Shown in pieces: positions 47,140-59,814 of a stretch of 64,000 nucleotides of DNA. Origin of the DNA: Eumeta japonica (Eukaryota > Arthropoda > Insecta > Lepidoptera > Psychidae); the NCBI GenBank assembly GCA_005406025.1, contig BGZK01000012.1:1240001-1304000 (forward strand). The letters are read 5' to 3'. Positions within the stretch are counted from its first letter, which is position 1. Each line of letters starts with the position of its first letter. The notes under the pieces are model-generated. The model was not told where the DNA came from, ran no database searches, and was given only the letters and a program-made list of their open reading frames with translations. The position numbers and the translations under genes were made by a program.

Positions 47140-49490
47140 GAATGTAAACTATCAGTCAGGCTATAGACTAATTAAAGTATCAGTAAAAATTGTCAAACAA
47201 GCACAAAGCAAAGATTAATTTACAAACAAATACGTAATCCAACTAAAGGACAAAGAAGAAGTAACAAGGTGTAATAAAAATCTAATGGCAAAGTCACCTT
47301 ACCTAATCTACAACTTGCGAAATATTTCAGTATAAACCTATTACGATAAAATAAAATATGCTACCATTCAGAGCTTGAAAAAAGCTTGCAAAGATGCTAG
47401 AAAGACATAAATATCTCAAAATATTATCAAATTGCACGCTATGTTATTAAAAAGAAGAAAAGAACTACAAGAAACAAAAACCATAAATCGTTCTATGTAA
47501 AACGAACTCTTTGCTTTCTACAAAATAACAAATAAACGCATAAAAAGAGATTATGGTATATGTAGACAAGATACTATAGAAAGGAATTAATTAAAGGAAT
47601 TTATAATCAAAATGAGTGAGAATTGGTGTAGCTAACCTTACCAATACCTCTTTGGAAGCAAGAGAGAACTTTGTGCAACCAACCAACATTATGAATGCAG
47701 CATCAGACTTCTATAGGAAATTGTACAGTGATAAGACCAAAAAGACTGACGTCTCAAATACTATCAATGAAAGTTATTTTAAGTCAGTTGATGAAATGAA
47801 AGTCATAGAAGCAATAGAGAGTGTGAAATTAGAAAAAAACCCTGGCTCCGACAACAACACAAATGAATCAATGAAAATACCACACACAATATTAGCCGGA
47901 CTATTAGTGGAACTATTTAACTTAACACAACAAAATTCTGAAACACCTTCACAATGGTCTGAATCATATCATGCTTATATACAAAAAACCGGTGGCCCTA
48001 ATGATATTGGCAACTATAGACCGATAAGCTTGTTACCGAACTTCTACAATCACTTTTCCACAGTTAAAAATAAAAGAATCAGCAGTATATTAGAATTACA
48101 ACTACTGGTAGAGCAAGCAGGCTTCAGAAAAGGATTTTGTACAGTTGACCCTTGAATTGAACGAACACATTTGAATTAGATATAGAGAAGTACCAAAAAT
48201 AACAGAGGCTGCTATACATAGCGTTGATCGACTATCAAAAAGCATTCGATACGGTAACATACATGAGTATATGGAGAGCTTAAGATAGCAGGGAGTAGAA
48301 GATGTATTCATAAAGGTCTTCCGAAGCATATATACTAATAAAAAGAGTAGAATCAAGCTAGAAACTCTCGGACTTTGTTTTCGTATAGAAAGAAGCAGGG
48401 CGATCGGTTATCTCCAAAAATATTTATAGCCACCCTGGAGACTATCATCAACAAGTTAGATTGGTACAAGTCAAGACTGTATATAAAGGGCGACTACTTA
48501 AGTCACTTAGGATTCGCAGACGATTTAGTGGTATTATCAGAATCCAGCTCTAAGGTACAGCAAATGATCGAAACTTTGCATTTAGCTAGTATCAAAGTGG
48601 GTTGGAAATAAATCTCACTAAGACTATGGAAATGACAAATAGTTGAAGAAGATTAATAATAAATAATGGAGTGCCACTTGAACACACCGATAAATACATC
48701 TATTTAGGGAAACAAATTAGTTTTGACAGAAATAACAACGAACTGGAAATTGAAAGAAGAGTATTACAACACGGAGTACATACATGGAATAAATACTGGA
48801 GTCTGAAGTAGCTTTTTAAAATTAACCTTCCTGTAATATTAAAACAAAAGTTATGAACTCCAGGCTCTTACTGTGTGTGACATACGGATGCCAGATGTGG
48901 AAATCCACCTCAAATCAAAGAATAAAGTTGTTACTTGTCAACGAGGACTGGAATGCAGCGTGCTTAAAATAAGGCAACTACATAAAATACGACTTACAAA
49001 AATAAGGTCAATAGCCAAAGCAACAAATACACAATGAATTATGCACACAAACTTAAGTGGAAATGGGTTGGATATGTCGTGAGGCTTAAAGATAAGAAAT
49101 GGATCATAAAAGTAACATTTTGGAAAGACCCTTTAGGTTAAAGGAACAGAGGAAGACCATGGTCACGTTGGGAAGATGAGGTTAAAAGGACAGCTGGTCG
49201 AAAGTAGAAAGAGATTGCACAGGACAGAGACAAATGGGCATCTTTTGTAGGAGACCTCAACCCGACTTGGAGTCTTTGCAGAAATATTTTTTTTTGTGTT
49301 AAATTAATTAATAAGTAAAGTAGTTAAAAGAAACAAAGAAGTTAAGTGTATATTACAATAATTAAATTAGTAATTAGTAAAGTAATCAAAGGAAAACTAA
49401 TAATGTGTATTAAATTAGCTGAGTAGCTTAAAAGAATGTTAAAGTAATTAGTAGGAAATAAAAGGCTTTCTATTTTATTTTATTTATTTC
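47140..49490 (+). mobile_element. RTE-type non-LTR retrotransposon relic
   Basis: Contains the end of an endonuclease (SGYRLIKVSVKIV, where the expected S-D-H is S-G-Y), a full-length but broken reverse transcriptase, and a C-terminal tail. It closes with a short A/T simple repeat ('ttttattttatttattt') as RTE elements often do. Its right end abuts a family A fragment. Frames are broken by several stops. Confidence 0.82.
47616..49265 (+). pseudogene. RTE reverse transcriptase and tail, broken
   Basis: 47,616-48,155 carries ASDFYRKLYSDKTKK, VKLEKNPGSDNN, IGNYRPISLLPNFYNHFSTV and VEQAGFRKG, all in RTE order. 48,375-48,611 has KKQGDRLSPKIFIATLE and LSHLGFADDLVVLSESSSKV; the second catalytic box F-A-D-D (48,512-48,523) is intact. 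Palm A is frame-damaged (DRLSKSIRYG). The tail reads KYIYLGKQISFDRNN, LKWKWVGYVVRLKDKKWI and RGRPWSRWEDEV with stops. The copy could not make an active enzyme. Confidence 0.85.
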
Positions 49491-49495
49491 CTTAA

Positions 49496-49920
49496 GCGCA
49501 GGGATCAGGACCTCATTATGGACAGCCAAACGCGCTTGTCATGAGATACTTTTATTATTCATAATAGCAAACAAGACCCCATTTGCTTTATTTTTGGAAT
49601 TCACTCTCCTTTTAATATCGCAATATATATATATATATTCAGTTATTCTTTCATTTCATACAGTCGTGCTTTCTCTTCTTTCAAACGTCATGACTTTATT
49701 CATTTTACATTTGAGACATAGCTCATCCATTTTTAGTCCACACTCATATTTTTTCAAATCAAAAAAAGTCAGCTATCCTAGAATAGCTGAATAGTTTGCA
49801 GATATCACACTAGTTAGTGTATGCCGCGTTTGTTCTAACGTAGGCACAGTTGCCTTTATGTAGAGATCGCAATGCCATTATCGATCCGCTATTCATACCA
49901 TGCATGGATAGGGAACTACA
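49496..49920 (-). mobile_element. Family A copy, RT part (right half of an interrupted copy)
   Basis: The minus strand gives the region around palm A to the position of VLIPALxYGSE (SMHG-, ACVRING- and NSKS-like pieces), as in the long copy. At 49,496 the homology stops exactly where the RTE tail ends. The remainder of the family A 3' end is found at 46,908-47,085 on the same strand. Confidence 0.72.
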
Positions 49921-49929
49921 GTTAGGCGT

Positions 49930-51010
49930 GTAGCTACGTTAGTCAGACTGCAAATATATAAATAACAGGCACTCTGCTATCTTCACACATACGGCACAAA
50001 TTAAACCAAACAGGCTTGATAAATGATTTTTGAATGTTTGACAGCTTACACAAATATGAATTCAGCTAATAACTGACCCGCAACACAGTCTATTGTTTGA
50101 TGCACCCGGTCGTATCATGATGTTATTGCCCCTTCGATGATGTCGCATACTTCACGATACAATAAGGCTCGTTACTCTTCATACACTCGAGCACGGAAAC
50201 GGTAATGTTAATTACAATTATTATTCTCTCTAAACTGAGTAATAACTTCAATTTCGTTGCATTCTCACTAAACAAGCTTCTCAATGAAACATTGATCTCG
50301 TTTGGGCTTTACTATTTAAAATAGTAATTTTCTTGTAATTATTCATTACATTTCGAAAGATAATTAAATAAAGATTTCCACACTGGAGGTCGAAGCGGGC
50401 ATTTGATATATGACAATGTCAAGTGATGTGTATTACCCGTCAATTTCCTTTGTGATTATAAATTTAGTGATGATCTCAATAAACTAGTGATTCCTAGGAG
50501 AATTGCCGTGAACAGTTATAATATTGTAAAAATACAGTATATAACTCGACCTTAATATTTTTTGCCATTGTTGTCACATTCAAATCTAACAAATGAAAAA
50601 AACATATTACCACAAAAATACTTTTTACGACAGATTTATTCACAGTTCAAATTAATTAATGAGATTTAAATATCTTAAATATTTTTGATTCGGTTAAATC
50701 AATACAAGAAAATAAAACAGTTGATAACGGGCGTTAAAAAAGTGATGATTGACATTATACTTTCTTATTCAAGTCGAAAAAATGTTAATACATTCAGAAT
50801 TATTCGAATCGAACATCGGTGAATATAAAAAGGCTGCTATCGTTAAAAGTGTTGAATTACGTTAAATATAAGTATAAATAGTTATTTCTCCCGAGAAAAG
50901 AGATTCTTTATCATTAGAAATAAAAATATATTGGTTATAATTATAGTACAAAAGTAACTTTAATTAAAATTATCAAATTATTGTTTTCATACTATAATAT
51001 TTTATATACA
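49930..51010. other. AT-rich sequence, no gene recognised
   Basis: Nothing identified. Confidence 0.35.
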
Positions 51011-51014
51011 TTTT

Positions 51015-51420
51015 CTATACGCTTATGTACGGCAGTGAAAGTTGGATGTAACAGAAGAAACAGGAAATTAGAATTAATAAATACAGTGGAGATCGATCCC
51101 GGCGCAGTATGTGTGGATTGTGTTTAAAAGATACCATAATGATGTCAGAGAACAGTATAGTTTGAAAGATGATGCGGTGACTAGAGTTGAGAAAGGTATG
51201 TTACGGCGGTTTGGCCATCTGGGGAGGATGAATAAAAATACATTGACGAAACTAATCTATAAAGCGAATGTGTTTGATGGAAGGGTCGGCGATGGTTGAC
51301 CAAGAAGATGTTACGCAGAGCAAACTGGCAAAGATTGTGGCCATTTGTAAACCTGCTGTCCGCGACTTATGAAAAATATCAACAGTGTAAGAAACATTCA
51401 AACCCACCGCTTTCTGATGC
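51015..51420 (+). mobile_element. Family A non-LTR retrotransposon, C-terminal fragment
   Basis: Plus-strand frames read LMYGSESWM, then RSMCGLC, RVEKGMLRRFGHLGRMNKNT and LTKLIYKANVFDGRVGDG, then GNWPFVNLLSATYEKYQQ-like tail. This is the same segment as 40,240-40,700 in the long copy. 5'-truncated and frame-broken. Confidence 0.8.
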
Positions 51421-51713
51421 CTGTATATGTATTTGTTTGTTAATAAAGAAACGTTTGTTGTGGCGGTTAGAATACAACAAACAGAACTATACAGGTAGAC
51501 GCTACATCACTATATCGCAGATTATAATCATAGCGATCTGCCATGCATTTCTATCGAGTCTGTTGATTCGAAAACAAAGTGATTGATTTATTTTGCGTGG
51601 TGCATTTTATACCCTAACGTATTTCAGACTTGATAAGCATACAAAATTTAGGAAAACATTTAATGTTATAGACTTATGAAAAAGTTTAATTATGGCAGAG
51701 CCATTCTGAGGTG

Positions 51714-51990
51714 AACTCACGAAAATCGTTCGGCTCGACCGGACACACTCTCACAGAAGATAGACGTTAAGTAACAGCTTCCGCTGTTTCCTTTCGTCCA
51801 GTAAGTGAGAATTTCGGTGTATTACTCCCACTCTATGGCCCCACGCACGCCTCCATCGGCCTATTTTCCCCTCCATCAGATATCTTATTCCTACCCAAGA
51901 GACCGGTAATGCACCGATGACTCTTTTGGGGTTGCGAGTGTCCATGGGCGGCGGTGCCCACCTGCTTTCTGGTGGCTCACATGCTTGTTT
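51714..51990 (+). repeat. Dispersed retroposon-like repeat, copy 2 (family C)
   Basis: Aligns with 5139-5390 in the same orientation and extends further right to 'gtgtccatgggcggcggtgc' and 'ctggtggctcacatgcttgt'. The latter is, from memory, a common lepidopteran repeat ending. Non-coding. Confidence 0.65.
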
Positions 51991-52204
51991 GTTCTTAGAT
52001 ATGTGATATAGCATATATCAATCTGGCTCTACTTGATTGCGAATGATACGATATCTGTTGTCTGGGATTTGCGAGTGAAGTTATCCCAGATATGTTATTT
52101 ATTTATCAACTTCATGGTGTTAAAATTTTTCTGAGCGCGCAATGTGTTCGTGAGGATAGTGGATATATCCTAAAAAAATTTAAAGAAAATTTCAATATTG
52201 TGCA

Positions 52205-52320
52205 GTCGAACGAATGTGTGTATTGCATGTGGGGGATGTATTTGTGTGCATAAGTGTGCGTGCGTGTGTATTTGTGTGTGCGTTTGTGTGTGTTCGTGTA
52301 TGTGAGTGGAGTGTGAGTCT
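52205..52320. repeat. GT-rich degenerate microsatellite
   Basis: Runs such as gtgtgcgtgcgtgtgtatt. Minus-strand open frames here are low-complexity artefacts. Confidence 0.75.
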
Positions 52321-52419
52321 AGATAAGCCGTTGTTGTGTGTGACAGGCATTGTGCGTTCGGCGGGACCATATCTCAAAGACACGCGCTTGTAATTAAGTA
52401 GACAATGCCGGTTCATATT

Positions 52420-52620
52420 CGGCGCGCGGCATTGTCCCGGCCGGTTATCTCGCCGGAGTCTTTTCGGCTTTGTGCGGACGAGGCCGGCCCTCCGCGACGA
52501 TTTGTTTCATTTATAAGTGTTTATTAGAAACGAGCGCCTTCTCTCGGATTGCGCCGTCGCGAACGACGACGCGTGAGCCTGATGACGTCATTATGCCGCC
52601 GTTTCAGGCGTTAATTTGAT
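52420..52620. promoter_or_regulatory. GC island with a CRE-like site
   Basis: About 200 bases of CpG-rich unique sequence (cccggccggttatctcgccg), containing a perfect TGACGTCA at 52,583-52,590, the binding sequence of CREB/ATF factors. No gene is seen next to it. A regulatory role is inferred from composition and the single site. Confidence 0.35.
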
Positions 52621-52639
52621 GTATTTAGACGTCAAAACG

Positions 52640-53440
52640 ATATTTGTTCAGTTAGCTGGCGAGATTGTAATGTCTATTATTTGCTATAATGTACAAAGTA
52701 ATAGTATATTGTACAAAGTAAGTAAGACGCAAGGATCTTCATTGAAATATATGGTAAATACCTATTATTGAAATACACATACTAGAAACTTTTGTATAAT
52801 TAAACAATATTGTTTTTTGATAGATGAAAGAAATTTATTATATTTGAAAAATTTGTCAGATCCCAAGGCAACGAAATATTCATACTCGTCTTAAAAATCA
52901 AAATAACACTTAATTTTCATACTTTAAAACTATATTTCAGATAAATATATTTTTTTTATAAAAAGTTTCTATACCATACGTTAAGGATTCTAAATGAACT
53001 GGAAAAATATTGTGTCTTTCATATTATGCACTAAAATGAAAATGATACTGTCTGAATATTCTTACAAGTGCGAATAACGAAAACAAAATAAATAAATATC
53101 TGAAAAACTATTATTTAATACTCCCGGACAGGCGACAGGTGACAGGTCATATTAAATTTCTATAGGGCCTGTGCACGAAATATAGAGCCAGTACTTTGAA
53201 ATTCACGTACTTTGGTGATAAATTTATGAGTAAAACTGGCAAATATATTGCAGTATTTAATAGAAAAATGAAAAAAATGAAAAAAAAAATTAAACATTGT
53301 TCTCGATTCACAGTATTTTAATCGAATTTGAGATAGTAACGATTCAATCAATGAATAAATATTGGAATCCGGGTGTGAATCAAACATGTCGGAAATAAAA
53401 TATTTAAATAGCCAAGTAAACGTAACCGATATAGTTGTAT
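52640..53440. other. AT-rich sequence, no gene recognised
   Basis: Nothing identified. Confidence 0.35.
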
Positions 53441-53444
53441 TATA

Positions 53445-53705
53445 GGGGGGTGATTCTCGGGTTATGTGCCGTGTGAAGTTAAAATCTCATGTGACATTGG
53501 TCAACATTTAACGAAAACAGTAATTCGTATTACCAGATGTCTAGTGAGGCATTTAACTGCGCACCTAGGCATTCAATATGTGGTGTAAGAGGTTAAGGAG
53601 AACACGGATTGATGTTTTCGTCAAGTACTCATTCGTCAATTTTTACTTTGTCACATGAGACATTAAGTAGTATGACCGTGAAATTGTCTCCCAGGGAATT
53701 CGCAC
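53445..53705. repeat. TIR-like element, copy 1 (family D)
   Basis: Starts ggggtgattctcgg. It contains tctcatgtgaca near the left and its complement, gtcacatgagacattaag (53,650-53,667), near the right, so both ends are inverted. Inside is aacgaaaacagtaat. The element at 62.9-63.16 kb shares gattctcgg, the 18-base block and the inner block. Non-coding. Confidence 0.55.
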
Positions 53706-53719
53706 CTCTGACCAAGATA

Positions 53720-54480
53720 TTAACCATTTTTCTATGAACTATCAAAAATACTCAGCAAAAGGTAATAAAGCATCACTGATTAATAGACTTTACGTATCGG
53801 AATCGATGTATTTGCATATCCTGTTTCATGAAAAGCCATTGTGAAAAATGTATTTAAATAAAGCACAATAAACAGCAATGCATTCGTTGCAATCATTATA
53901 AATAAATAATATTATATTATAAATAATAAAATAAAACTTTTAATTTGTTATTTATAACAATTATTAAGCTACCATATGCTGTGGACGTACATACTAGGAC
54001 ATTATGTAGTTCACTGTGAGGGAGGGTTAAGATCGGCAACGGACGAAACGGGTATTAGAATAGAGTGCAGGATTAGGGTTGGAGATGATCATTGTTAAAT
54101 TTTAATTTAAGCATAGGTAAGCGGGCGGGAAACGCTTAGTCAATAATGTATTCAATATGAAATAATGGAGCATACGTTTTTTGAAGCGGTCTTATCAAAT
54201 GCAATGGATGGAACCTAGATGTTTTATACGAATCCTAAGCGTAATATAAATTTAAAATATATTCGCACATCTACAATTTAGTTAAAATCAGGCTTATAGT
54301 TAAATTATTACACGTAGAAAGAAAATTCTGTGTTAAGTTGGATAATATTTCAAGCTTGTAAAATTAAAAGGATGGAATTTATTCTAAGCCCACGCGGGAT
54401 AACAGTGGGTGAAAATTATAGTGCTTGTTTATAATATCACATCTTTTTTAGGGGAAAATTGCTCTTCGAACCAGTGGTAG
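53720..54480. other. AT-rich sequence, no gene recognised
   Basis: Nothing identified; a slight GC rise lies near 54,010-54,140. Confidence 0.3.
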
Positions 54481-54549
54481 ATATATAAACTATGATGACG
54501 TATTTCAAGTGTACTGTAATATATATTGTAATATGTAATATATACTGTA

Positions 54550-54765
54550 ATATGACTAGCGGTCATCCACCCGCTTCGCTAGGCATTATGGTCAGTCTAC
54601 AGAATTCAAGAAGTGAGTGGCATAAAACTATTTATAAAGGATTCCGCGTCGGACTGCCAAGTCGCATGTCGATAAGCTCAGTAGTTTTTAAATGGTGCAA
54701 GTACACTTCACAGGTAAATATAAATCTATGAAATAAAGATGTTTTGAGTTTTGAATTCTTACTTT
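54550..54765 (+). repeat. Short retroposon related to family B
   Basis: Contains 'ccacccgcttcgctaggc' and 'ataagctcagtagttttta' and ends 'ctatgaaataaagatg', a retroposon-like 3' tail. The short frame over it is not a gene. Confidence 0.45.
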
Positions 54766-54775
54766 AGTTCTCTTT

Positions 54776-54807
54776 GAATTGCTATCCCGAGTCCGGGATA
54801 GCAATTC
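54776..54807. repeat. Perfect 14-bp hairpin
   Basis: Arms gaattgctatcccg and cgggatagcaattc flank a 4-base loop directly after a retroposon tail. Confidence 0.85.
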
Positions 54808-55059
54808 GGGAATGCTGCAGGACTCCTACGTTTCGGTTACGTAAACGATGAAGCAAATTTGTTTCGAGTTTTAAATTTGTGATTTGAGTTAAGGATTGAC
54901 AGGTGTTAAGTTTTCACCTCTGAATTTTTACTGAACTCCGCAATGAAAGTTTGGTGATGTGTTCAATAGCCTCCATACGTACTTACGTTAAGTTTGTCTC
55001 TTTGTGGCGCTTTGTAGTCGTTATAGAAGAAAAATGTTTTTGTCATGGAAACAGGTGAA

Positions 55060-57000
55060 AGAAAAAGCAAAATTTTATTTCTATTTTTTATTTTTATCTA
55101 AAAGTACACAAAACAAATTACAACCATTATAAAATTGTATGGAAAGATATGATAAATATATAAGTTGATCTAGACCATAATCCTTAAATATATGTATATA
55201 GCATGCTTAGAACTAAAGTATACACAACAAAATAAACTAAATAAAAAAGAGAAAACAAAAAATATACAAAAAAAAAATAAAATTGTAAAATGAAATAAAG
55301 CACATACAATCCTATATTATACTACGTATACTGCGTTTGAAAGCGGTAGGTCTGCAATAAAACACATCAACATCATCCGCGCTAGCGTCGGCCGTTAGGT
55401 CGTTGTGCAGACGGGTCATTCTGGTTATGGGATTGTAAAAGGACGTATTGTTTTTGTAGGTTTGCAATGAAAATGCCTGAATGTTAGAAATTCATGAAGA
55501 GTATTAAAATTCAGCAATGATAATAATGTGGGCGAGTCTATCGAGGAGTGTATAATTGTGTGTAGACAAATTAGATATATTTGCTTACGACGTGTTTCCA
55601 GTGATTGCACTTTAAATGAAGAGCATCTTACAGAATAGTCAGCGAAGAAGCGGCAAAGGTTCTGATGAAAAGACAAGATTTTGATACACTTTCTTTGTAC
55701 ACTTTCAATGTACTTAATATGAGTATTGTAGTGAGGAGACCATATTGAACTACCATATTTCAAGACATTTTTAATAAGGCTATGATATATACTTAAAAAC
55801 TGTAATATTTTTTGAATTCTATTGTTGACTTTACGACGAATACAAGCAGCATATTAGCCTTTTTGACAGTGTAATCATAATGTGACCGGTAGGTAAGCTT
55901 ATCATCAAAAATAATACCAAGATCCTTGACTACAAATTAACGTTGTTGTATAGAATCTGAAAGTTTCTATTCGTAAATTATGTTGTTGATTTTGTGAGTA
56001 AAATAGATTACAAAGTACTTGCTAATATGAAGGACCATTTTATTTGTTGAGCACCAAGCATATAGTACGTCCAAAATTTTTTGAAGAGCAGTACAATCGC
56101 TTATATTCCGAATAGGGGCGAATATCTTAAGATTATCAGCCTATAGGAGAGACATGCATGACAAGTGAGCAATAAGGTTATTAATAAACATAATAAAGAG
56201 GATAGGACCCAAGTGTGAGCCTTGAAGAACTCTAGAACCTACGAGTATTGGCGCTGAAGTATAACTCTTAATAATAACTAATTGGCTCCTATTCTAAAGA
56301 TAAGAACAAATCCATCTGTATAGACTACCGTGAATGCTATAAAATTACAGTTTATTGTACAAAATTAAGTGATTCAATTTATCGAACGCTTTCAAAAAAA
56401 TCCGTGTGTAGCGTGTCAATTTGTCTGCGTATAGCAAATTTATTACAAAGAAAACTTTTATATTCAAGCAGGTTGGTTATAGTAGACCAATGCTTTACGA
56501 AACCATGTGGTTTCGAAAACAATATATTTTTTGAATTGATTTTAAATATTAGCGTATATTAAACTTTTAAATAACTTAGCAAAACGTGACAATATGCTGA
56601 TAGGACGATAATTTTCGCATTTAGATTTGTCACCAGATTTGTGAACGGGGATAATATGCGCTGTCTTCCAATATAAAGTTTCCAGACGATAGCCATTTAT
56701 AAAATAGTAGAGATAGTGGTACACATAACACCTCTGCACACCTTTGCATAAGGAAAATTGGGATACCGTCAGGTCCAGGACCTTTATTCTTATTAAGCTG
56801 CTTAATTTTCTTTAAAACTTCGTTTCCAGAGAAACAATGTTCGCCAGTGCATCGCTACTAGTGGTATTGCTGTCTAGATAGCTATCAAGCCCATCAACAG
56901 TGTCTTTGTCATAAACTGATCCAAAGTAGTCTGAAAATAGCTTACAGACACGATGATCATTGTGTAATGTTCGGTCACAATAATTCAATATGTAGATCGT
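55060..57000 (-). mobile_element. Jockey-type non-LTR retrotransposon relic 3
   Basis: Minus-strand pieces from right to left: LFSDYFGSVYDKDTVDGLDS (linker), NKNKGPG, KTAHIIPVHKSGDKSKCEN followed by YRPISIL, LEYKSFLCNKFAIRRQ, LGS and LFADNLKIF-like palm segments, then MKYGSSIWSPHYNTHI and VQRKCIKILSF (C-terminal part). The endonuclease is missing, so this is another 5'-truncated copy. Frames are broken repeatedly. The 3' untranslated part runs to about 55,060, where the plus strand is T-rich. Confidence 0.82.
55425..56985 (-). pseudogene. Reverse transcriptase of Jockey relic 3, broken
   Basis: 56,542-56,739 encodes the box ending KSGDKSKCENYRPISILSRF and 55,425-55,763 encodes the C-terminal LEYGS/W-type segment with ETRRKQIYLICLH. 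Between them, palm A reads TLHTDFFESVR, where the usual T-D-x-x-K-A-F-D is damaged, and the second catalytic box reads as A-D-N rather than A-D-D. Stops occur throughout. The protein differs from relics 1 and 2, so it is a separate family. Confidence 0.78.
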
Positions 57001-57004
57001 TAAA

Positions 57005-58730
57005 CATTATATTGAAACAAAAAATATAGATATATCTTCTAAGATTTTTACAGCTTGATAAGTTTCTCAACCGAAATACGGGATATGATTAATGTTAAAA
57101 TTAGAAATCTATGAAAAATCTTGATCATAATCTATACTTTGTTACCTATAGGTGAGAAGTCACCTGATCTGGTCTGATACGTCTAAACGTAAATAGGCAA
57201 CAGCTAGTGATGTGCGAGATCAAAGTTTGTGTATAGCAATAGTGCTAGTGTCTGCTCAATAACTATATTATTTAATTTTTTTGCTACTCTTTATTTCTTT
57301 CGGATGGAATATAAAAGCAAACCTAGAAACTTTTTATGTTTCCGTCTGTATGTAATTTCAAAAAACAAAGAAAACAAAAATATTTTAAAGAAGCTTTTGT
57401 TACTTTTTAATAAAAAAAAAACGAAAAAGATGGAAATAATTTAATTCTGATAAGAAAAATATACCATTTTATAAGTATATTATATCACATTTTTAAAAAT
57501 AAAAGCGTCTTACATTCATTGAAAAAGAGAATATAAAAAAAAGAAGATGCATAGTCCCGCGCTCAAAAAGGGCGGCATTCTGTGTAGTTTTGTTGCATCT
57601 TCCGTTACGACATCGAAGTGTTCTGTTAAAAAATACAAAAATAGCCCGTGAAAAGCTATGAAAAAAGATGGTATTTCATATTGTAGAAAAGAAAAATTTA
57701 GTTTGTTTATAATAGAAGCTCAATCACGTATTAAAATGAGTATGCGATGAGTATTTTGTACACCTTTATTTAAAGTAGCATCAACAATCGACATATAAAC
57801 CAACTTAATAGAAATAGATCTAAGCAACACTTGTCTCGTATTTCTTGTGTTGTCACATTATTCGGTCGCTTAACAATAGAGACTCTGTTCTTACATTAAT
57901 GGAGTTGCCTTTTTTATTTATTTTTTTATTGTTTGTTTTATATTTACACAAATCTTAAAATTACCTCTAAAAAGAAATTACACAACAAATTAAACATATT
58001 CCAAAAATATTTATGTTTATTTTATTTCAATTTGTTTTGTAGCAAATTATATAAAAGCATTATGATCATCAAAAATATGTTAATATTTAATTAATCGTCA
58101 TCTTATTTTATTACATAAATGATAAGAAAATTTTAAATCATTATAATCTATACACTTGAGATTTATCAAGTTCTTTAATGTATATTTTTACCGATATAAT
58201 AAAGTTAAAGATTCGTATTAATTTAAATCTTAACTAATTACTACATTAAGCTTCATTGTGAAAAAAATATACTATGATTCTTTTCAAACATTCAACCAAA
58301 GAACAATATTAAAAATTTAAAATAATATTAAAACCACTCTACTGTTGTCTTGTTTTAGAACAGCTCGTGTGAATTGTAAAAAATATGACTTATTATCTTC
58401 CTATAACAAATTGATAGTTACTTGTTCTCTTTGCATTTCAAAATGAACCTTAGTTATGATATTTCGGTTCAAATTTTAGATGAAAAAGAATATTCATTCA
58501 CTTATTTTTCTTTGGTACTGCAAAATAGTATCCTAAAATGTGAGAAAGAGACATCAGATATGCTTTGGGCCATTTTTCGCCGTGAATACAGTATATGACT
58601 GCATCTTCTCTTCTTTTTTATACATAATATGCTCACACCTAATTTATTTTCCTTGTCAAAATATAACACGCTTTTGTTTAAAAAATGTAGTATGCCTATA
58701 AAATGGTACATTTCTTATCAGAATCAATTT
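57005..58730. other. Very AT-rich sequence, no gene recognised
   Basis: Short open frames are all AT-driven. No element was recognised. Confidence 0.4.
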
Positions 58731-58734
58731 ATTT

Positions 58735-59205
58735 TTAACTTTTTAGTATATATGGTTCGGAATTTACTACGACGCAGTTCGTAGCGCGCAGTGCAATTTT
58801 TCCGTAGCTCGTGATAATTAGTAGTACTCGTTAAGACGAACCATATGAGCTCAAGCTCGATAGAGTTATATCGTTTTATTATGGAGTTCATATGGCCACC
58901 TTCCAGCTCCATCACCAGACCCTGGATACCATTTCAAGGCAAAGAACTCGTCAAGACGAATGAAACGACCACAAACTCCATGCGGTTGCGACGTTTTATT
59001 ACAGAGTTCCTACGGCCACCATTCAGCTCCATCATCACATCACCTCAATATCATCATATTTCTGCACTGTCATGCGATATACAAACGTATGTAAAAATTC
59101 AGCGCAATCGGAAACCGGGAAGTGGGTCAAATTTAACTTGCAAGGTTTGATTACAGACAAACAAATGAAAGTAAATAAAGGCTTGTAATAAAATAGGGGA
59201 GAACC
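58735..59205. repeat. Retroposon-like repeat with internal duplication
   Basis: Two units, 58,826-58,914 and 58,946-59,034, both run from 'actcgt-aagacgaa' to 'cagctccatca' and are spaced 120 bases apart. The right end holds 'caatcggaaaccgggaagtg' and 'ggtcaaatttaacttgcaag', followed by 'aaataaaggcttgtaataaa'. From memory this ending is common in lepidopteran genomes. Non-coding. Confidence 0.65.
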
Positions 59206-59209
59206 AGAT

Positions 59210-59810
59210 TCATTAAAATATTTTCCCTTTTCTTCTCAATATCGATGAAGGTGGTTTACCTATTCATTTCACCTTTCCAAATTAGAGTTTTCAAAATATG
59301 TCAAACTTCATCGACTTATTCAAATAAACACACCAAATTTTATCATAAACGTTCCAATCAATTAGTAGGAGTTTAGCATCATGCACGTATACAAGAATTA
59401 TATACATAAAGATTTGCTTATCCTTTTGGCTGAGGTAGTATTTTATAGGGCTTTTGCTCTTACAACCTTCTAGAGGCCTTCTAAGTATAAGATATATGTG
59501 GTGTTACGCGTTATTTAAGAGAAATTTCAGATTTTCCATTTTGGCACGAAGCACTCATACGCTTTACATTAAAATTATTCTTAAATTCCGCATAGATGTG
59601 CACTAAAAATCAGCTTAGGACTCATTGTTTACGATCGTTTTCGAGAAAGTTAGTAATTACATACATAAAAAAATAGACCACTTAGAAAACAATGAAATGT
59701 ATAATACGCAAAAACTTGTTCGTCAAGCGCGAAAATGGATTCAAAACCACTTCAATATAACTCGAGGGCCGTTCGAGTACCAAAATTTTAGTAATTCCAA
59801 TTAAACACTT
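59210..59810. other. AT-rich sequence, no gene recognised
   Basis: Nothing identified. Confidence 0.3.
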
Positions 59811-59814
59811 AGCG

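Noticed and set aside
52170..52416. Two overlapping minus-strand frames rich in His and Thr
   Set aside because: They are translations of the GT-rich microsatellite.
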